Assembly: GCA_902384585.1 (NCBI GenBank)
Contig: CABMCJ010000004.1
Location: forward strand, 856,853 to 920,852
Source of the DNA: Candidatus Anstonella stagnisolia
GTDB taxonomy: Archaea; Micrarchaeota; Micrarchaeia; Anstonellales; Anstonellaceae
Reading direction: 5' to 3'
DNA: 64,000 nucleotides
The translations under genes and the position numbers were made by a program. Positions 24,895 through 33,448 of the stretch are shown in pieces (position 1 is the first letter of the stretch; every line of letters begins with the position of its first letter). Under the pieces are notes generated by a model. That model had not been told where the DNA came from and made no database searches. It saw only the letters and a list, made by a program, of their open reading frames with translations.

Positions 24895-26076
24895 ATGGCA
24901 CTCAAGCTTGAGGTAGATTTAAAGGCAAAAAAAGTTTATGCGAGCGAGCCCGAGAGCGTAAGCTCGCTCGTGAACGGGCACTATGGCATGATGCGCAAGG
25001 GCACAATCCATCTCTTCCCCCTTGAAGCCCTCTACCTAATGGACATCCGAAATGCAAAATGCTACGACTCATCTCTCAATGAATACAAATTCAACGACAT
25101 TGCAGCCCTCTTTGAAGAAGAAAAGCAGATGGCGCGCTATTTCACGTACAAGGACTGGCGCGACCGCGGTTTGATTGCGCGCCCCGTAAGCGAACTCGCA
25201 GAAAAACACAACCGCTCCAATGTGAAAAAATACCCCTCAGAAAAATTCCAGATGGACAAATATTCCCTTCTTGCGCGCTTTTACAAAACCGACCTGTGGA
25301 GCATAATAGACGAGGACATTGTTGCAAAGGAGCTTTACACGCGCTATTGGTTCGGGCAGTTCGGCTCCTACAAGGCAGAGCAGCGCGGAAGGCTTTCCAA
25401 GCTCGACATTTACGAAACCCTTTTCCTCCTTCGCCATGCGGACATGAAACTGCAAAACGCAAAAGAGGAGGATGTGCTTCGCGCAGCAAAGAGCGCACAC
25501 CCTGACTTTGAGCACCTCTACGAAGTGTACGAGGACTGGAGGCTGCACGGTTTTGTGCTCAAGACCGGCTTCAAGTTCGGCACGCATTTCCGTGTATATT
25601 TCCCAGGCGCTTCCCCCTCGCGCGGAACAGGAGACTGGATACACTCCAAGCACGTAGTGCACGTATTTCCCCGTTCCAGCAAGCTCCTCATCTCCGAGTG
25701 GGCGCGGGCGATTCGCGTTGCGCATTCTGTGCGCAAAACTTTCATACTCGCAATTCCCGGCAAAAAAAAGCAAAAGAAAGAGCCTTCCAACCCTCTGCAT
25801 ACCTCACTTGACTTCCTGTGCTACCATCGCAAGAACGGCGGAATAGAAACCCCAAAAGAAGGAAAGCCCAAATACCTCATGTTCTCCCTTTCCGAAGAGG
25901 AATACATAGGCGGGGAAGGGCTTGCGGACGCGATAGAGCAGTCAAAAAGAATAGGTCTTGAGCTTCTTCTCGCAATTTGCGACCGCGAAACTTCCGTAAC
26001 ATACTACGCAGTAAAGAGGGTAGAAGTCCCAGGCAGCAAATACGAATACTACGAAATAGAATGGGAGCAGCCCTAA
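24895..26076 (+). CDS. endA: three-unit tRNA splicing endonuclease (EndA, epsilon2 type)
   Basis: Cuts bulge-helix-bulge motifs in pre-tRNA. 393 residues, about twice the usual subunit and matching the ARMAN three-unit form: an N-terminal unit (1-110), a catalytic unit (110-290) and a C-terminal unit (300-393). The catalytic unit has GFVLKTGFKFGTHFRVY, with probable catalytic triad Y235, H250 (DWIHSKHVVHVF) and K281 (VRKTFILAI). ARMAN-type enzymes are known to accept relaxed motifs, which fits the T-loop introns in this window. Divergent from taw1. Confidence 0.9.
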   Translation: MALKLEVDLKAKKVYASEPESVSSLVNGHYGMMRKGTIHLFPLEALYLMDIRNAKCYDSSLNEYKFNDIAALFEEEKQMARYFTYKDWRDRGLIARPVSELAEKHNRSNVKKYPSEKFQMDKYSLLARFYKTDLWSIIDEDIVAKELYTRYWFGQFGSYKAEQRGRLSKLDIYETLFLLRHADMKLQNAKEEDVLRAAKSAHPDFEHLYEVYEDWRLHGFVLKTGFKFGTHFRVYFPGASPSRGTGDWIHSKHVVHVFPRSSKLLISEWARAIRVAHSVRKTFILAIPGKKKQKKEPSNPLHTSLDFLCYHRKNGGIETPKEGKPKYLMFSLSEEEYIGGEGLADAIEQSKRIGLELLLAICDRETSVTYYAVKRVEVPGSKYEYYEIEWEQP

Positions 26077-26463
26077 CTACATTTCATATTCCCTGTTTAT
26101 CTTTTCCAGCAGCACCTGCCCAAAGAGCAAATATGCCAGCGGCACGAGCGTAATCCCAGAAAAGCAGAGTGCCGGGGCATTTCCCAACAGCAACGGTGCA
26201 GCCCCAGCAGCGATTATGCCTATCGCGAGCGCCAATAGTATAAACACATAAATTGCAATCACTGCCCGCCCATACCATACTCTAGAATCAAGTGCACGAA
26301 GGCCCAGAACACCCATCGCCGGCGCCCTATTCCACACCCACTTTTTCACATAATATATTTTTTCAAAGCATTTTCGGTGATAGCACGAGATATAACTCCA
26401 ATAAACAAGGTCCTGCTTGCTCTTTATGCTCTTCTTGCAAACTTTGCAAATGGGTTTTGCCAT
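26077..26463 (-). CDS. zinc-finger membrane protein
   Basis: 128 residues. The N-terminus CKVCKKSIKSKQDLVYWSYISCYHRKCFEK places Cys and His as in a treble-clef or LIM-like zinc site, followed by two hydrophobic helices (about 68-90 and 95-118). It begins immediately after the FBPase stop with no spacer, so it is the third gene of the aldolase-FBPase unit. Function unknown. Confidence 0.65.
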   Translation of the reverse strand: MAKPICKVCKKSIKSKQDLVYWSYISCYHRKCFEKIYYVKKWVWNRAPAMGVLGLRALDSRVWYGRAVIAIYVFILLALAIGIIAAGAAPLLLGNAPALCFSGITLVPLAYLLFGQVLLEKINREYEM

Positions 26464-27387
26464 CTATTCCCCCTCTTTATGCGCAACAGTCTTTACTCCC
26501 TTAAGTAGCTCAATGATTTTCTTGTTCCCAAAATATAGCGGCGTCCTCACATTCACATCGTCGCACTTTGTTTTCAAGAGGGACTCACTCCCGCTCCATG
26601 TAGCGCCGCCCGCATCCTCGAAAATTTTTGCCATCGGCTGCGCCTCATAGAAAAGCCTCAGTTTCCCTTTCGGATTTTTCACGCTTGAAGGGTACGAAAA
26701 GAACCCTCCCTTGTGCAATATCTGCGAAAAGTCACCCACAAATGCCCCGCAATACCTAAGCTTGAGCTTATGCACTTTCACCAAGTCTTTTGCAAACCTC
26801 AAAAATTCCGGAGTCCATTCAAGAGGCTCTCCCCCAAGCCCAAATACCCCTCCCTCCTCAGGTATTTTCATTTTCTCATGCAATAAGCAATATTTCGCAG
26901 CGCCTTTCCGATGCTTTACAAACTCATGCACTCCCTTTCCCGCATCATACACGAGCGTTGTAATGGGCCCATAAAGCTTGTACAAAGAAGCAGCAAGGTT
27001 TTCCCCAGTAACAGGCAAATCCTTCCTATAAATGCCCATTATAGTGCCAAAAGGGTTGTTTGTAACAATATTTGAAGACCCATCTAGCGGGTCCATTGCA
27101 ACCACAAAAGGCGCATCTTCCCTTACAAGAAGCGGTTGCACAAGCTCCTCGGAATATATTTTCCTTACAAGCCCAGTAGCCGCAAGCTTTTTGCAAATAT
27201 AATCATTCACCCACGCATCAAGCTCTGAAACGACTTCCCCATATTTATTCGTGCCCGAAACCCCCATAAGCCTATGCGGAAACTCATTTCGTATCTCAAC
27301 CGTCATGTCCGCAATTGTAACAAGGAGCCTTGCAAGTTCAGGCTCAAGCTCCCTAGTGTGCTCCTCAAAAGTTATTTCCCGCTCCAT
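26464..27387 (-). CDS. fbp: fructose-1,6-bisphosphatase, class I
   Basis: Hydrolyses fructose-1,6-bisphosphate in gluconeogenesis. 307 residues with the metal-site motif AMDPLDGSSNIVTN, upstream YSEE and ASLYKLYGP, and a C-terminal GKLRLFYEAQPMAKIFEDAGG typical of class I FBPase. Many archaea use the unrelated bifunctional class V enzyme, so a bacterial-type class I enzyme is notable. It begins directly after the aldolase stop codon (TAG); its own stop is also TAG. Confidence 0.93.
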   Translation of the reverse strand: MEREITFEEHTRELEPELARLLVTIADMTVEIRNEFPHRLMGVSGTNKYGEVVSELDAWVNDYICKKLAATGLVRKIYSEELVQPLLVREDAPFVVAMDPLDGSSNIVTNNPFGTIMGIYRKDLPVTGENLAASLYKLYGPITTLVYDAGKGVHEFVKHRKGAAKYCLLHEKMKIPEEGGVFGLGGEPLEWTPEFLRFAKDLVKVHKLKLRYCGAFVGDFSQILHKGGFFSYPSSVKNPKGKLRLFYEAQPMAKIFEDAGGATWSGSESLLKTKCDDVNVRTPLYFGNKKIIELLKGVKTVAHKEGE

Positions 27388-28155
27388 CTAATCCCCAAAT
27401 ATCACTTTTGCGATTTCCTTTGAAATTTTCTCAGGGTTTTCATTCTGCCACACGTTCCTGCCCACTGCAAGCCCGCTTCCGTTGCCCGCCATTATATCCT
27501 TCACTTTTGCAAGGAATTCCCCATCCGGCTGCTTGCTGCCCCCTGCAGAAATAACGCGGCAGCGTCCCGCGGACGCAACCACCCACTTCATGGCATCCAC
27601 CGAGCCCGGATAGTTAATCTTCACAACGTCCGCCCCAAGCTCAAGTGCGACCCTTGCCGCATATGCAACCATCTCAGGGGATTTCTCATCTTTCACATAT
27701 TTGCCGCGCGGATATGCCCACACAACGCACGCAAGCCCATAATCGTGCGCCTGCTGCTCAATGAGCCCAAATTCGCGGAACATGTCCGCCTCCCTTGGCG
27801 AGCCCACATAAATCGTATATCCAATAGCATCGGCCCCAAGGTCCACTGCCTCCTTAACAGATGCAACTTGCGAAGAGTAACAGTCGTCCTTTGGCACAAT
27901 GTTCGTGCGCCCATTGAGCTTAAGTATGAGCGGCACTTTGCCCGAATAATTTTCCTTATAGAGCCTTGCAACCCCTTTTTGCACCGCAAAACCCGTAAAA
28001 TGCCCAGAGCATGCGATTTTGCACACATACTCTGGATTTATGTTTTTTGCATTGAAGTCAGTCGGCCCATGTTCCATGCCCTGGTCCATTGCCAAAATCA
28101 GTACCTTGTCCTTCCTCAAAATCTTTGCCAAATGCGATGCTTTGCCTGCCGCCAT
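27388..28155 (-). CDS. fba: fructose-bisphosphate aldolase, archaeal class I
   Basis: Schiff-base aldolase that condenses triose phosphates. 255 residues of the archaeal DhnA type: LILAMDQGMEHGP, LKLNGRTNI, a DLGADAIGYTIYVGS strand, the Schiff-base Lys context ADVVKINYPG, and a phosphate-binding SAGGSKQ with NGSGLAVGRNVWQ. The ATG follows GAGGTGGAACG. It is first in an fba-fbp-zinc-finger unit, giving two consecutive gluconeogenic steps. Confidence 0.95.
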   Translation of the reverse strand: MAAGKASHLAKILRKDKVLILAMDQGMEHGPTDFNAKNINPEYVCKIACSGHFTGFAVQKGVARLYKENYSGKVPLILKLNGRTNIVPKDDCYSSQVASVKEAVDLGADAIGYTIYVGSPREADMFREFGLIEQQAHDYGLACVVWAYPRGKYVKDEKSPEMVAYAARVALELGADVVKINYPGSVDAMKWVVASAGRCRVISAGGSKQPDGEFLAKVKDIMAGNGSGLAVGRNVWQNENPEKISKEIAKVIFGD

Positions 28156-28269
28156 CGTTCCACCTCTCTTGTTTCCTATTCGTGCACTACCTTTATTTTG
28201 CTTGCGTTAAGGCATTCGAGGAAAGCTATTTAAATTTAAACGCAATACAGTCACTATCAGGTGATTCTA

Positions 28270-28524
28270 ATGGTAAAAATCGTCCTCGCGAAACAACTGG
28301 CCGGAAAGAAAATCATAACAAATGACGGCGAAGAGATAGGCAAGCTCGTTGACTTGGAGATTGCAGAGGTAAGCGGCAAAATAGAGAACATGCTCGTTGA
28401 GCCCAACCTTGACAACCCCAATGCGCGCAAGCTCAACAAGGAGGAAGGCCTCATCGTGGTGCCCTACTCAAGCGTGCTCGCGGCATCCGACCACATCATC
28501 GTGGACAAGAAAGCGGTTGCTTAA
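28270..28524 (+). CDS. PRC-barrel domain protein
   Basis: 84 residues forming a single PRC-barrel (AKQLAGKKIITNDGEEIGKLVDLEIAEVSGKIENMLVEP ... GLIVVPYSSVLAASDHIIVD). In archaea, small PRC-barrel proteins are linked to RNA metabolism and cell division (for example the CdvB-binding ones), but no specific role can be assigned. The ATG follows CAGGTGATTCTA, and a CTATTTAAATTT box lies about 40 bases upstream. Monocistronic. Confidence 0.85.
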   Translation: MVKIVLAKQLAGKKIITNDGEEIGKLVDLEIAEVSGKIENMLVEPNLDNPNARKLNKEEGLIVVPYSSVLAASDHIIVDKKAVA

Positions 28525-28624
28525 GTTCCCCAATTGTTCCTTTTCCTTATTTTTACTCCCCTTAGCCGTGCGCATAGCGTGCCGCCGCAAGCGTTAAAAA
28601 GTGCAAAACTCAATACTTTCGTGT

Positions 28625-30010
28625 ATGCAGCTCACCAGAAACCGCCTTCTTCATCCCTTCTCACCAAGCGGAAAGCCAGCCCTGCGCCTGCACGCGCAGC
28701 CCCAAAACGATTCTTTTTCCGCATCTTTCCCGCCCTCTTCTGTTTTAATGCATTTTGCCAAAACAACTACTCCCCTGCTTGATGAAAAAACAGCGCACAG
28801 CCTGCGGATGCGACTTTTGGGCGGCATTGATAACGCGCAGCCCGCAATAAGCGCCCGCGAGCCTCTTTTGGGAATGCTCCTGCGCCAATCCCCCTACCTC
28901 TCCCCGGAAGTTTTGAAAAGGCAAATCATGAGCGCATTCAAGACGCACTATGGCACGCATGAAGAATATGCGAAAAATGCAAGGCTCATATTGGACGCAA
29001 TAAAATGGATAGAAGAGCTTTATGGGGACAGCCTGCGCAAGGACGGGAAAACGTTGAACGCATGCCACATGCTCTCGGTTGCCCGCGACGTTGCCGTGTG
29101 CGGCATGGGAATAGACGCGATACTGCTTGCGCTCTTCCACGACGTTGGGGAAGATTACGGGCAGGGAAAGCTGGATGAGCTCAAGAGCCAATTCAACATA
29201 AAAATAGGCACGCACTCCCTCACCTCCCTTATACGGAAAATGACATTCCATCGCGGGGAAATGGGATACGACCAATACCTCAAGGAACTCTATTCTGACC
29301 TGGGCTTGTTGCTCACGCTCATAAAAAGCTTTGACGGGCTGGAGAATGCAAAATCAATACCATCAGGGCTGGATAAAGCTGCCTTTGAGAGCCACAAGGA
29401 AAAGGCAAAACTTCACACTCACATGTGGAAAAAGCTCAACCGCGACGTTTACCTCTACATGCTCAAAACACTACATTCAAAAGGCATTGATGCAAGCGGC
29501 TTTGCCCACACCAGCTTCTCGCAGGCGCTTGCCAACCAGGTGGGCGTAAGGGTGGTGCGCGTAAGGGAAGCCGCAAGCGGCGAAGTGATAATGAGCCTGC
29601 CTGATGAGGCTTCAAACGTAATCACAGTATACGCCCCCTACCCCCCTGACCTTTTCAAGAACCCCAAGCTTGCAAACACAATAACCCTTGAATATTCCTC
29701 TGTTTTCCTGCCGCAGGACGTTTTCCTTCGGCTCCTGCAAAGCCATTTTGGCCCGAATACAAAAATAGATGAGATGTACAGCATGCTCCCGCCTCTTCTT
29801 CGCAACAGGCACTCCTATTTCTACGAGATAACGAACCCGTCTGGCTTTGACGAAGAGGCGCACACCGCATTTTTCCGCCACCTGCACAAGCTTTCGCTCT
29901 TCTACCCCAAATATTTCCTTAATTCGCCAGACCGCTTCGAGAAAGCCGTTCTCCTATATGACAAGCTTTGGCACAAGTGGTTCTACCCGCACCCTACTTC
30001 GCAGCAATAG
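28625..30010 (+). CDS. RSH-like HD domain protein
   Basis: 461 residues. HMLSVARDVAVCGMGIDAILLALFHDVGEDYG is the HD motif of the RelA/SpoT hydrolase family, and LLLTLIKSFDGLENAKSI continues the same fold. I see no synthetase motif in the C-terminal half, which may form a beta-rich regulatory region. It would hydrolyse a nucleotide such as (p)ppGpp or another phosphorylated substrate; this is inference. GTTAAAAAG lies about 30 bases before the ATG (leaderless). Its 3' end overlaps the convergent DUF350 gene. Confidence 0.7.
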   Translation: MQLTRNRLLHPFSPSGKPALRLHAQPQNDSFSASFPPSSVLMHFAKTTTPLLDEKTAHSLRMRLLGGIDNAQPAISAREPLLGMLLRQSPYLSPEVLKRQIMSAFKTHYGTHEEYAKNARLILDAIKWIEELYGDSLRKDGKTLNACHMLSVARDVAVCGMGIDAILLALFHDVGEDYGQGKLDELKSQFNIKIGTHSLTSLIRKMTFHRGEMGYDQYLKELYSDLGLLLTLIKSFDGLENAKSIPSGLDKAAFESHKEKAKLHTHMWKKLNRDVYLYMLKTLHSKGIDASGFAHTSFSQALANQVGVRVVRVREAASGEVIMSLPDEASNVITVYAPYPPDLFKNPKLANTITLEYSSVFLPQDVFLRLLQSHFGPNTKIDEMYSMLPPLLRNRHSYFYEITNPSGFDEEAHTAFFRHLHKLSLFYPKYFLNSPDRFEKAVLLYDKLWHKWFYPHPTSQQ

Positions 30011-30584
30011 CCTGCACGTACGGGACGCACGCACTCGCATCTATCCCAAGCGCGCTTCCCACCTGCTTCGCAATCGCGCAACTCTCAATGTCCGGTGACG
30101 CAACAGTTTCGCGCATGCCCGCCTCAACAACAAGCGCAACGCTCAGGAGCACGCCCGCAATTAAAATCGCAATCGCAACGTTCCCTTTCTTGAGCTCCTC
30201 GGCCTCATTCACGTTTTTCGTAAGCCAGTCCAGCAAATTCATTGACACAAAAATTGTGAGCACCGCAATAATGAGCCCAAATGCAATCTTCACCAAATTC
30301 ACAAACCCCAGCATAAGAAGCAATGGCAGCGAATATCCGGGCTGTATCCCGTGCGCAAACTCAAATACGCCTGCGCGAAGGGAAATCGCAATGCACGCCA
30401 TCACAGCCGCCATCAGTATCCCGACAGCAACGTTCCCCTTCTCAAGCTCCTTGAATTCCTCTATCCCGACCGTAAGCTTGTCAAACGCCTTTGCGCCAAA
30501 ATAAATTCCCGCAACGCCCAATGCAGCGCTTAATGCGAATTGCACTGCCCCGTAAAAGAATGTTACAAATATGTTCCCAACCAT
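29994..30584 (-). CDS. DUF350 membrane protein
   Basis: 196 residues made of two similar halves, each with two or three hydrophobic helices and the signature KGNVAVGILMAAV / KGNVAIAILIAGV, matching DUF350 (UPF0719) integral membrane proteins of unknown function. In the middle is a hydrophobic LLLMLGFVNLVKIAFGLIIAVLTIFVSMNLLDWL. The ATG at 30584 is preceded by GGGGTGATGGC. It lies 76 bases after rnhB. Confidence 0.82.
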   Translation of the reverse strand: MVGNIFVTFFYGAVQFALSAALGVAGIYFGAKAFDKLTVGIEEFKELEKGNVAVGILMAAVMACIAISLRAGVFEFAHGIQPGYSLPLLLMLGFVNLVKIAFGLIIAVLTIFVSMNLLDWLTKNVNEAEELKKGNVAIAILIAGVLLSVALVVEAGMRETVASPDIESCAIAKQVGSALGIDASACVPYVQAIAAK

Positions 30585-30660
30585 GCCATCACCCCGCATT
30601 CCAGCAGTTCCTGCCCATACTTCCCGCCCTTTTCCCATCCCGCACTTCCATGCCTGCTCC

Positions 30661-31326
30661 CTATCCTTCGTCCCCATCTCCAAAATCGCTCAATTTCTTC
30701 TGCTTCAGATTCTCAAGCGTGCTCCATTTGTGCCTCAGGTACTTCTGCACTTTTGCATCGTTCATGTGCTCCTGCAAAAACTTTATTGTTTGCGGGTCAG
30801 ACGTATACCCGCTGTTAAAATCATGCCCCAGCTCTTTCTTTATCCTCTCAATTTTCTCGTCCCTTGTGACTTTTGCGATTATGGACGCAGCCGCAACCAC
30901 AAGGTGCAAATCTTCCGCCTTATTCTGGCTTATTATCTTGTAGTGCGTCCTCAAGTACTTCTCAATCCTTTTTGTAAAATTCGTGGGGATATTGTCCGGC
31001 GAATCAATGTAAATGAGCGTGCCTTTCGGATAGTTCGCGCCGTTTATGAGCTCCGCAATCTTTATTGCCTCAATCTCATTGAGCGAATACTTGTCCATAA
31101 GAAGCGTGAGCTCGTGTGCGCTTATTTCCGCGTGCTTTGTCTTGCACAGCTTTTGCACCTGCGGGAAAAGCTCTTCCCTTTTTAGTGCGGTTAATTTCTT
31201 GGAGTCCCTTACCCCGATTTTCCTAAGCGTATGCTCGTCACTTTGCTCAATTGCGGCAAACCCAATAACCATGGGGCCCATTATGCAGCCCCTGCCTGCC
31301 TCGTCAACCCCAACAATTAGACCCAT
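30661..31326 (-). CDS. rnhB: ribonuclease HII
   Basis: Cuts RNA in RNA-DNA hybrids, removing primers and misincorporated ribonucleotides. 221 residues. VGVDEAGRGCIMGPMVIG carries the first catalytic acids; GTLIYIDSPD, VVAAASIIAKVTRDE and a late GYTSDPQT give the remaining RNase HII pattern. The ATG at 31326 is preferred, with a GTG one codon upstream as an alternative. It lies downstream of pyrG in the same direction. Confidence 0.95.
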   Translation of the reverse strand: MGLIVGVDEAGRGCIMGPMVIGFAAIEQSDEHTLRKIGVRDSKKLTALKREELFPQVQKLCKTKHAEISAHELTLLMDKYSLNEIEAIKIAELINGANYPKGTLIYIDSPDNIPTNFTKRIEKYLRTHYKIISQNKAEDLHLVVAAASIIAKVTRDEKIERIKKELGHDFNSGYTSDPQTIKFLQEHMNDAKVQKYLRHKWSTLENLKQKKLSDFGDGDEG

Positions 31327-31401
31327 CACAAAATCTTTCAGAGAGGAGCTTTTTAACCCTATTTCCTTCTCTCAATCGCCACTTGCACGCGGCGCAAGCC
31401 C

Positions 31402-33009
31402 CTACTTCTTTCTCTCAATCGCAGCCTTAAGCAGCGCAACAAAAAGAGGAGCGGGCCTTTCCAGCCTGCTCTTAAGCTCAGGGTGCGCCTGCGTGCTCAC
31501 CCCAAAGGAATCCTTCCATTCCACCATTTCCACAATGTCCCCTGCAGGGGATTTCCCAGAAATTACGAGCCCGTTTTTCTCAAGGGTTTCCACAAAATCA
31601 TTGTTCACTTCATACCGATGCCTATGCCTCTCAGAAATTTTATCAGTCCCGTACGCCTCATGTGCTTTTGTGCCCTTTTTCACAATGCACTCATATGCCC
31701 CAAGGCGCATAGTTGCCCCCTTGTCCTTGATTTTCCTCTGCTCAGGCAAGAAGTCTATTACGGGGTATTTCGTCTTCTCATCAATTTCAGTTGTGTTCGC
31801 GCCCGCCATTCCGCACACGTTGCGCGCATACTCTATTACCTGCATCTGAAGCCCAAAGCACAATCCCAAATACGGGACCCCGTTCTCCCTGCAATATTTT
31901 GCAACCTCTATTTTCCCTTCTGTGCCCCTTGACCCAAACCCGCCGGGCACAATAACCGCATCCGCGCCCTTCAAAAGCTCTTTTGCGCTCACTTTCTTGT
32001 CCTCAATGTCGGACGTCTCCACCCACTCTATCTTCACTTTCACATTGTGGTGCGCCCCAGCGTGCACTGCCGCCTCCTTCACGCTCACATACGCATCCTT
32101 TACAGCAGTGTATTTTCCGCAAATCGCAACCGTTATTTCCTTTTTCGCATTTTTTATTCGCTCCACAGTCGCTCTCCACTCTTTCAAGTCTTCGTCCTTT
32201 CCTTCCAACCCCAACTCCTTGAGAAGAACCTGCGAAATCTTCTGCTTTTCAAGCGCAATCGGAAGCTCATAAATCGTTTCAAGCGCCGGGTCGTCAAACA
32301 CGTTCTCAATCGGGACGCTGCAGAACATTGAAATTTTCTCTTTTATGTCCCTCGTAAGAGGTTCTTGCTGCCTGCATATGATAATTTTCGGGGAAATCCC
32401 CATGCTCTGTATTAACCTATTCGCATGCTGCGTGGGCTTGCTCTTTTGCTCCCCAACGCTCAGGCTTGGCACATACGTGAGCTGCACAAAAAGAACATTC
32501 CCCTCCCCTTCCTCATGCGCAAACTGGCGCATTGCCTCTATGAAATACCCGTTTTCCAAGTCCCCAACCGTGCCGCCAACCTCTACAAATACAACGTCCG
32601 CCTTTGCATCCTCCCCAACCGCTTTCACCCAGTTCTTAATCTCGTCCGTAAGGTGCGGCACAATCTGCACGTCCCTTCCAAGGAATCCGCCTTTCCTCTC
32701 CTTTTCAATGAGCCGCGAAAATAGTTTCCCGCCAGTAATAGACGCTTTCCCTGAAATATCAATGTTCAAAAACCGCTCATAAGTGCCAAAGTCCATGTCG
32801 CACTCAGTGCCATCATCAAGTACAAAGACCTCGCCGTGCCTAAAGGGGTTCATTGTGCCGCAGTCCACGTTCAAATACCCGTCAAACTTAATCGGGACAA
32901 CACGATATCCCTTGCTTTGCAAAATCTTCGCTAAAGAAGAAGAGAGTATGCCCTTTCCCAATCCCGACATCAAGGAGCCTAATACTATTACATATTTCCG
33001 CTTTTGCAT
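31402..33009 (-). CDS. pyrG: CTP synthase
   Basis: Makes CTP from UTP, ATP and glutamine. 535 residues. The N-terminal synthase domain starts KYVIVLGSLMSGLGKGILSSSLAKIL with VDCGTMNPFRHGEVFVLDDG. The C-terminal class I glutamine amidotransferase has VPGGFGSRG, YLGLCFGLQMQ (nucleophile Cys) and a final HPELKSRLERPAPLF (His). TATATAAAG lies upstream for a short leader. With pyrB this represents part of pyrimidine synthesis in the window. Confidence 0.97.
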   Translation of the reverse strand: MQKRKYVIVLGSLMSGLGKGILSSSLAKILQSKGYRVVPIKFDGYLNVDCGTMNPFRHGEVFVLDDGTECDMDFGTYERFLNIDISGKASITGGKLFSRLIEKERKGGFLGRDVQIVPHLTDEIKNWVKAVGEDAKADVVFVEVGGTVGDLENGYFIEAMRQFAHEEGEGNVLFVQLTYVPSLSVGEQKSKPTQHANRLIQSMGISPKIIICRQQEPLTRDIKEKISMFCSVPIENVFDDPALETIYELPIALEKQKISQVLLKELGLEGKDEDLKEWRATVERIKNAKKEITVAICGKYTAVKDAYVSVKEAAVHAGAHHNVKVKIEWVETSDIEDKKVSAKELLKGADAVIVPGGFGSRGTEGKIEVAKYCRENGVPYLGLCFGLQMQVIEYARNVCGMAGANTTEIDEKTKYPVIDFLPEQRKIKDKGATMRLGAYECIVKKGTKAHEAYGTDKISERHRHRYEVNNDFVETLEKNGLVISGKSPAGDIVEMVEWKDSFGVSTQAHPELKSRLERPAPLFVALLKAAIERKK

Positions 33010-33090
33010 GGGTTATTATGAACGAAAAACTTTATATGCGTAATTTATTTTTCCAAAAGAAAAAACTTTTTTCCACCCCATAATACTACT

Positions 33091-33104
33091 GCTTTATATA
33101 CGCC
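33091..33104 (+). promoter_or_regulatory. TATA box of the DEAD-box helicase transcript
   Basis: TGCTTTATATACGC is the only strong plus-strand TATA element between pyrG and the helicase gene. It places the start site near 33120-33130, giving a leader of over 300 nt. Confidence 0.5.
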
Positions 33105-33124
33105 CTCTCACAGAATAAACTTAC

Positions 33125-33448
33125 AATGCCTACTTGCAAAATGAGATAGGCGTGCATGCGTGCACTAACCCTTTTTGCGCCTCCAGTCGGGTACGGCGCA
33201 ACGCATTTTTTCCCTTCGGGAAAAAAGCGCCCCTTTTTGCGCAAGCAAAAAGAGGGAAGGCGTTAACGGAAAATTAGAAAAAGCCGCAAACAGTCGGCAC
33301 GTGGAATTTTCCGCAAAGTTGCGCGCGCAAGCGAAAATATTTTCCGCGCAATATGCGCAGTGAATGAAGCTGCACCACAGCCTCTCTTTTTCGCTTAACT
33401 GATGTAAAGCATCAATGCAAAATACACTAACTGTTAGAGGTAGTAGAA
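33125..33448 (+). promoter_or_regulatory. long structured 5' leader of the helicase gene
   Basis: No credible gene. Stems seen include GCCTA...TAGGC (about 33129-33152), GTGCATGCGTGCAC, TTTTTTCCC-TTC-GGGAAAAAA (33206-33226, with a possible cUUCGg loop), GTGGAATTTTCCGC and GATGTAAAGCATC near the start codon. Long structured leaders on cold-inducible helicase mRNAs are known in other archaea and bacteria. A temperature- or helicase-sensing role is inferred. Confidence 0.45.

Noticed and set aside
33175..33363. 62-codon frame in the helicase leader
   Set aside because: No ribosome site, sequence dominated by hairpins, and no similarity I recognise.
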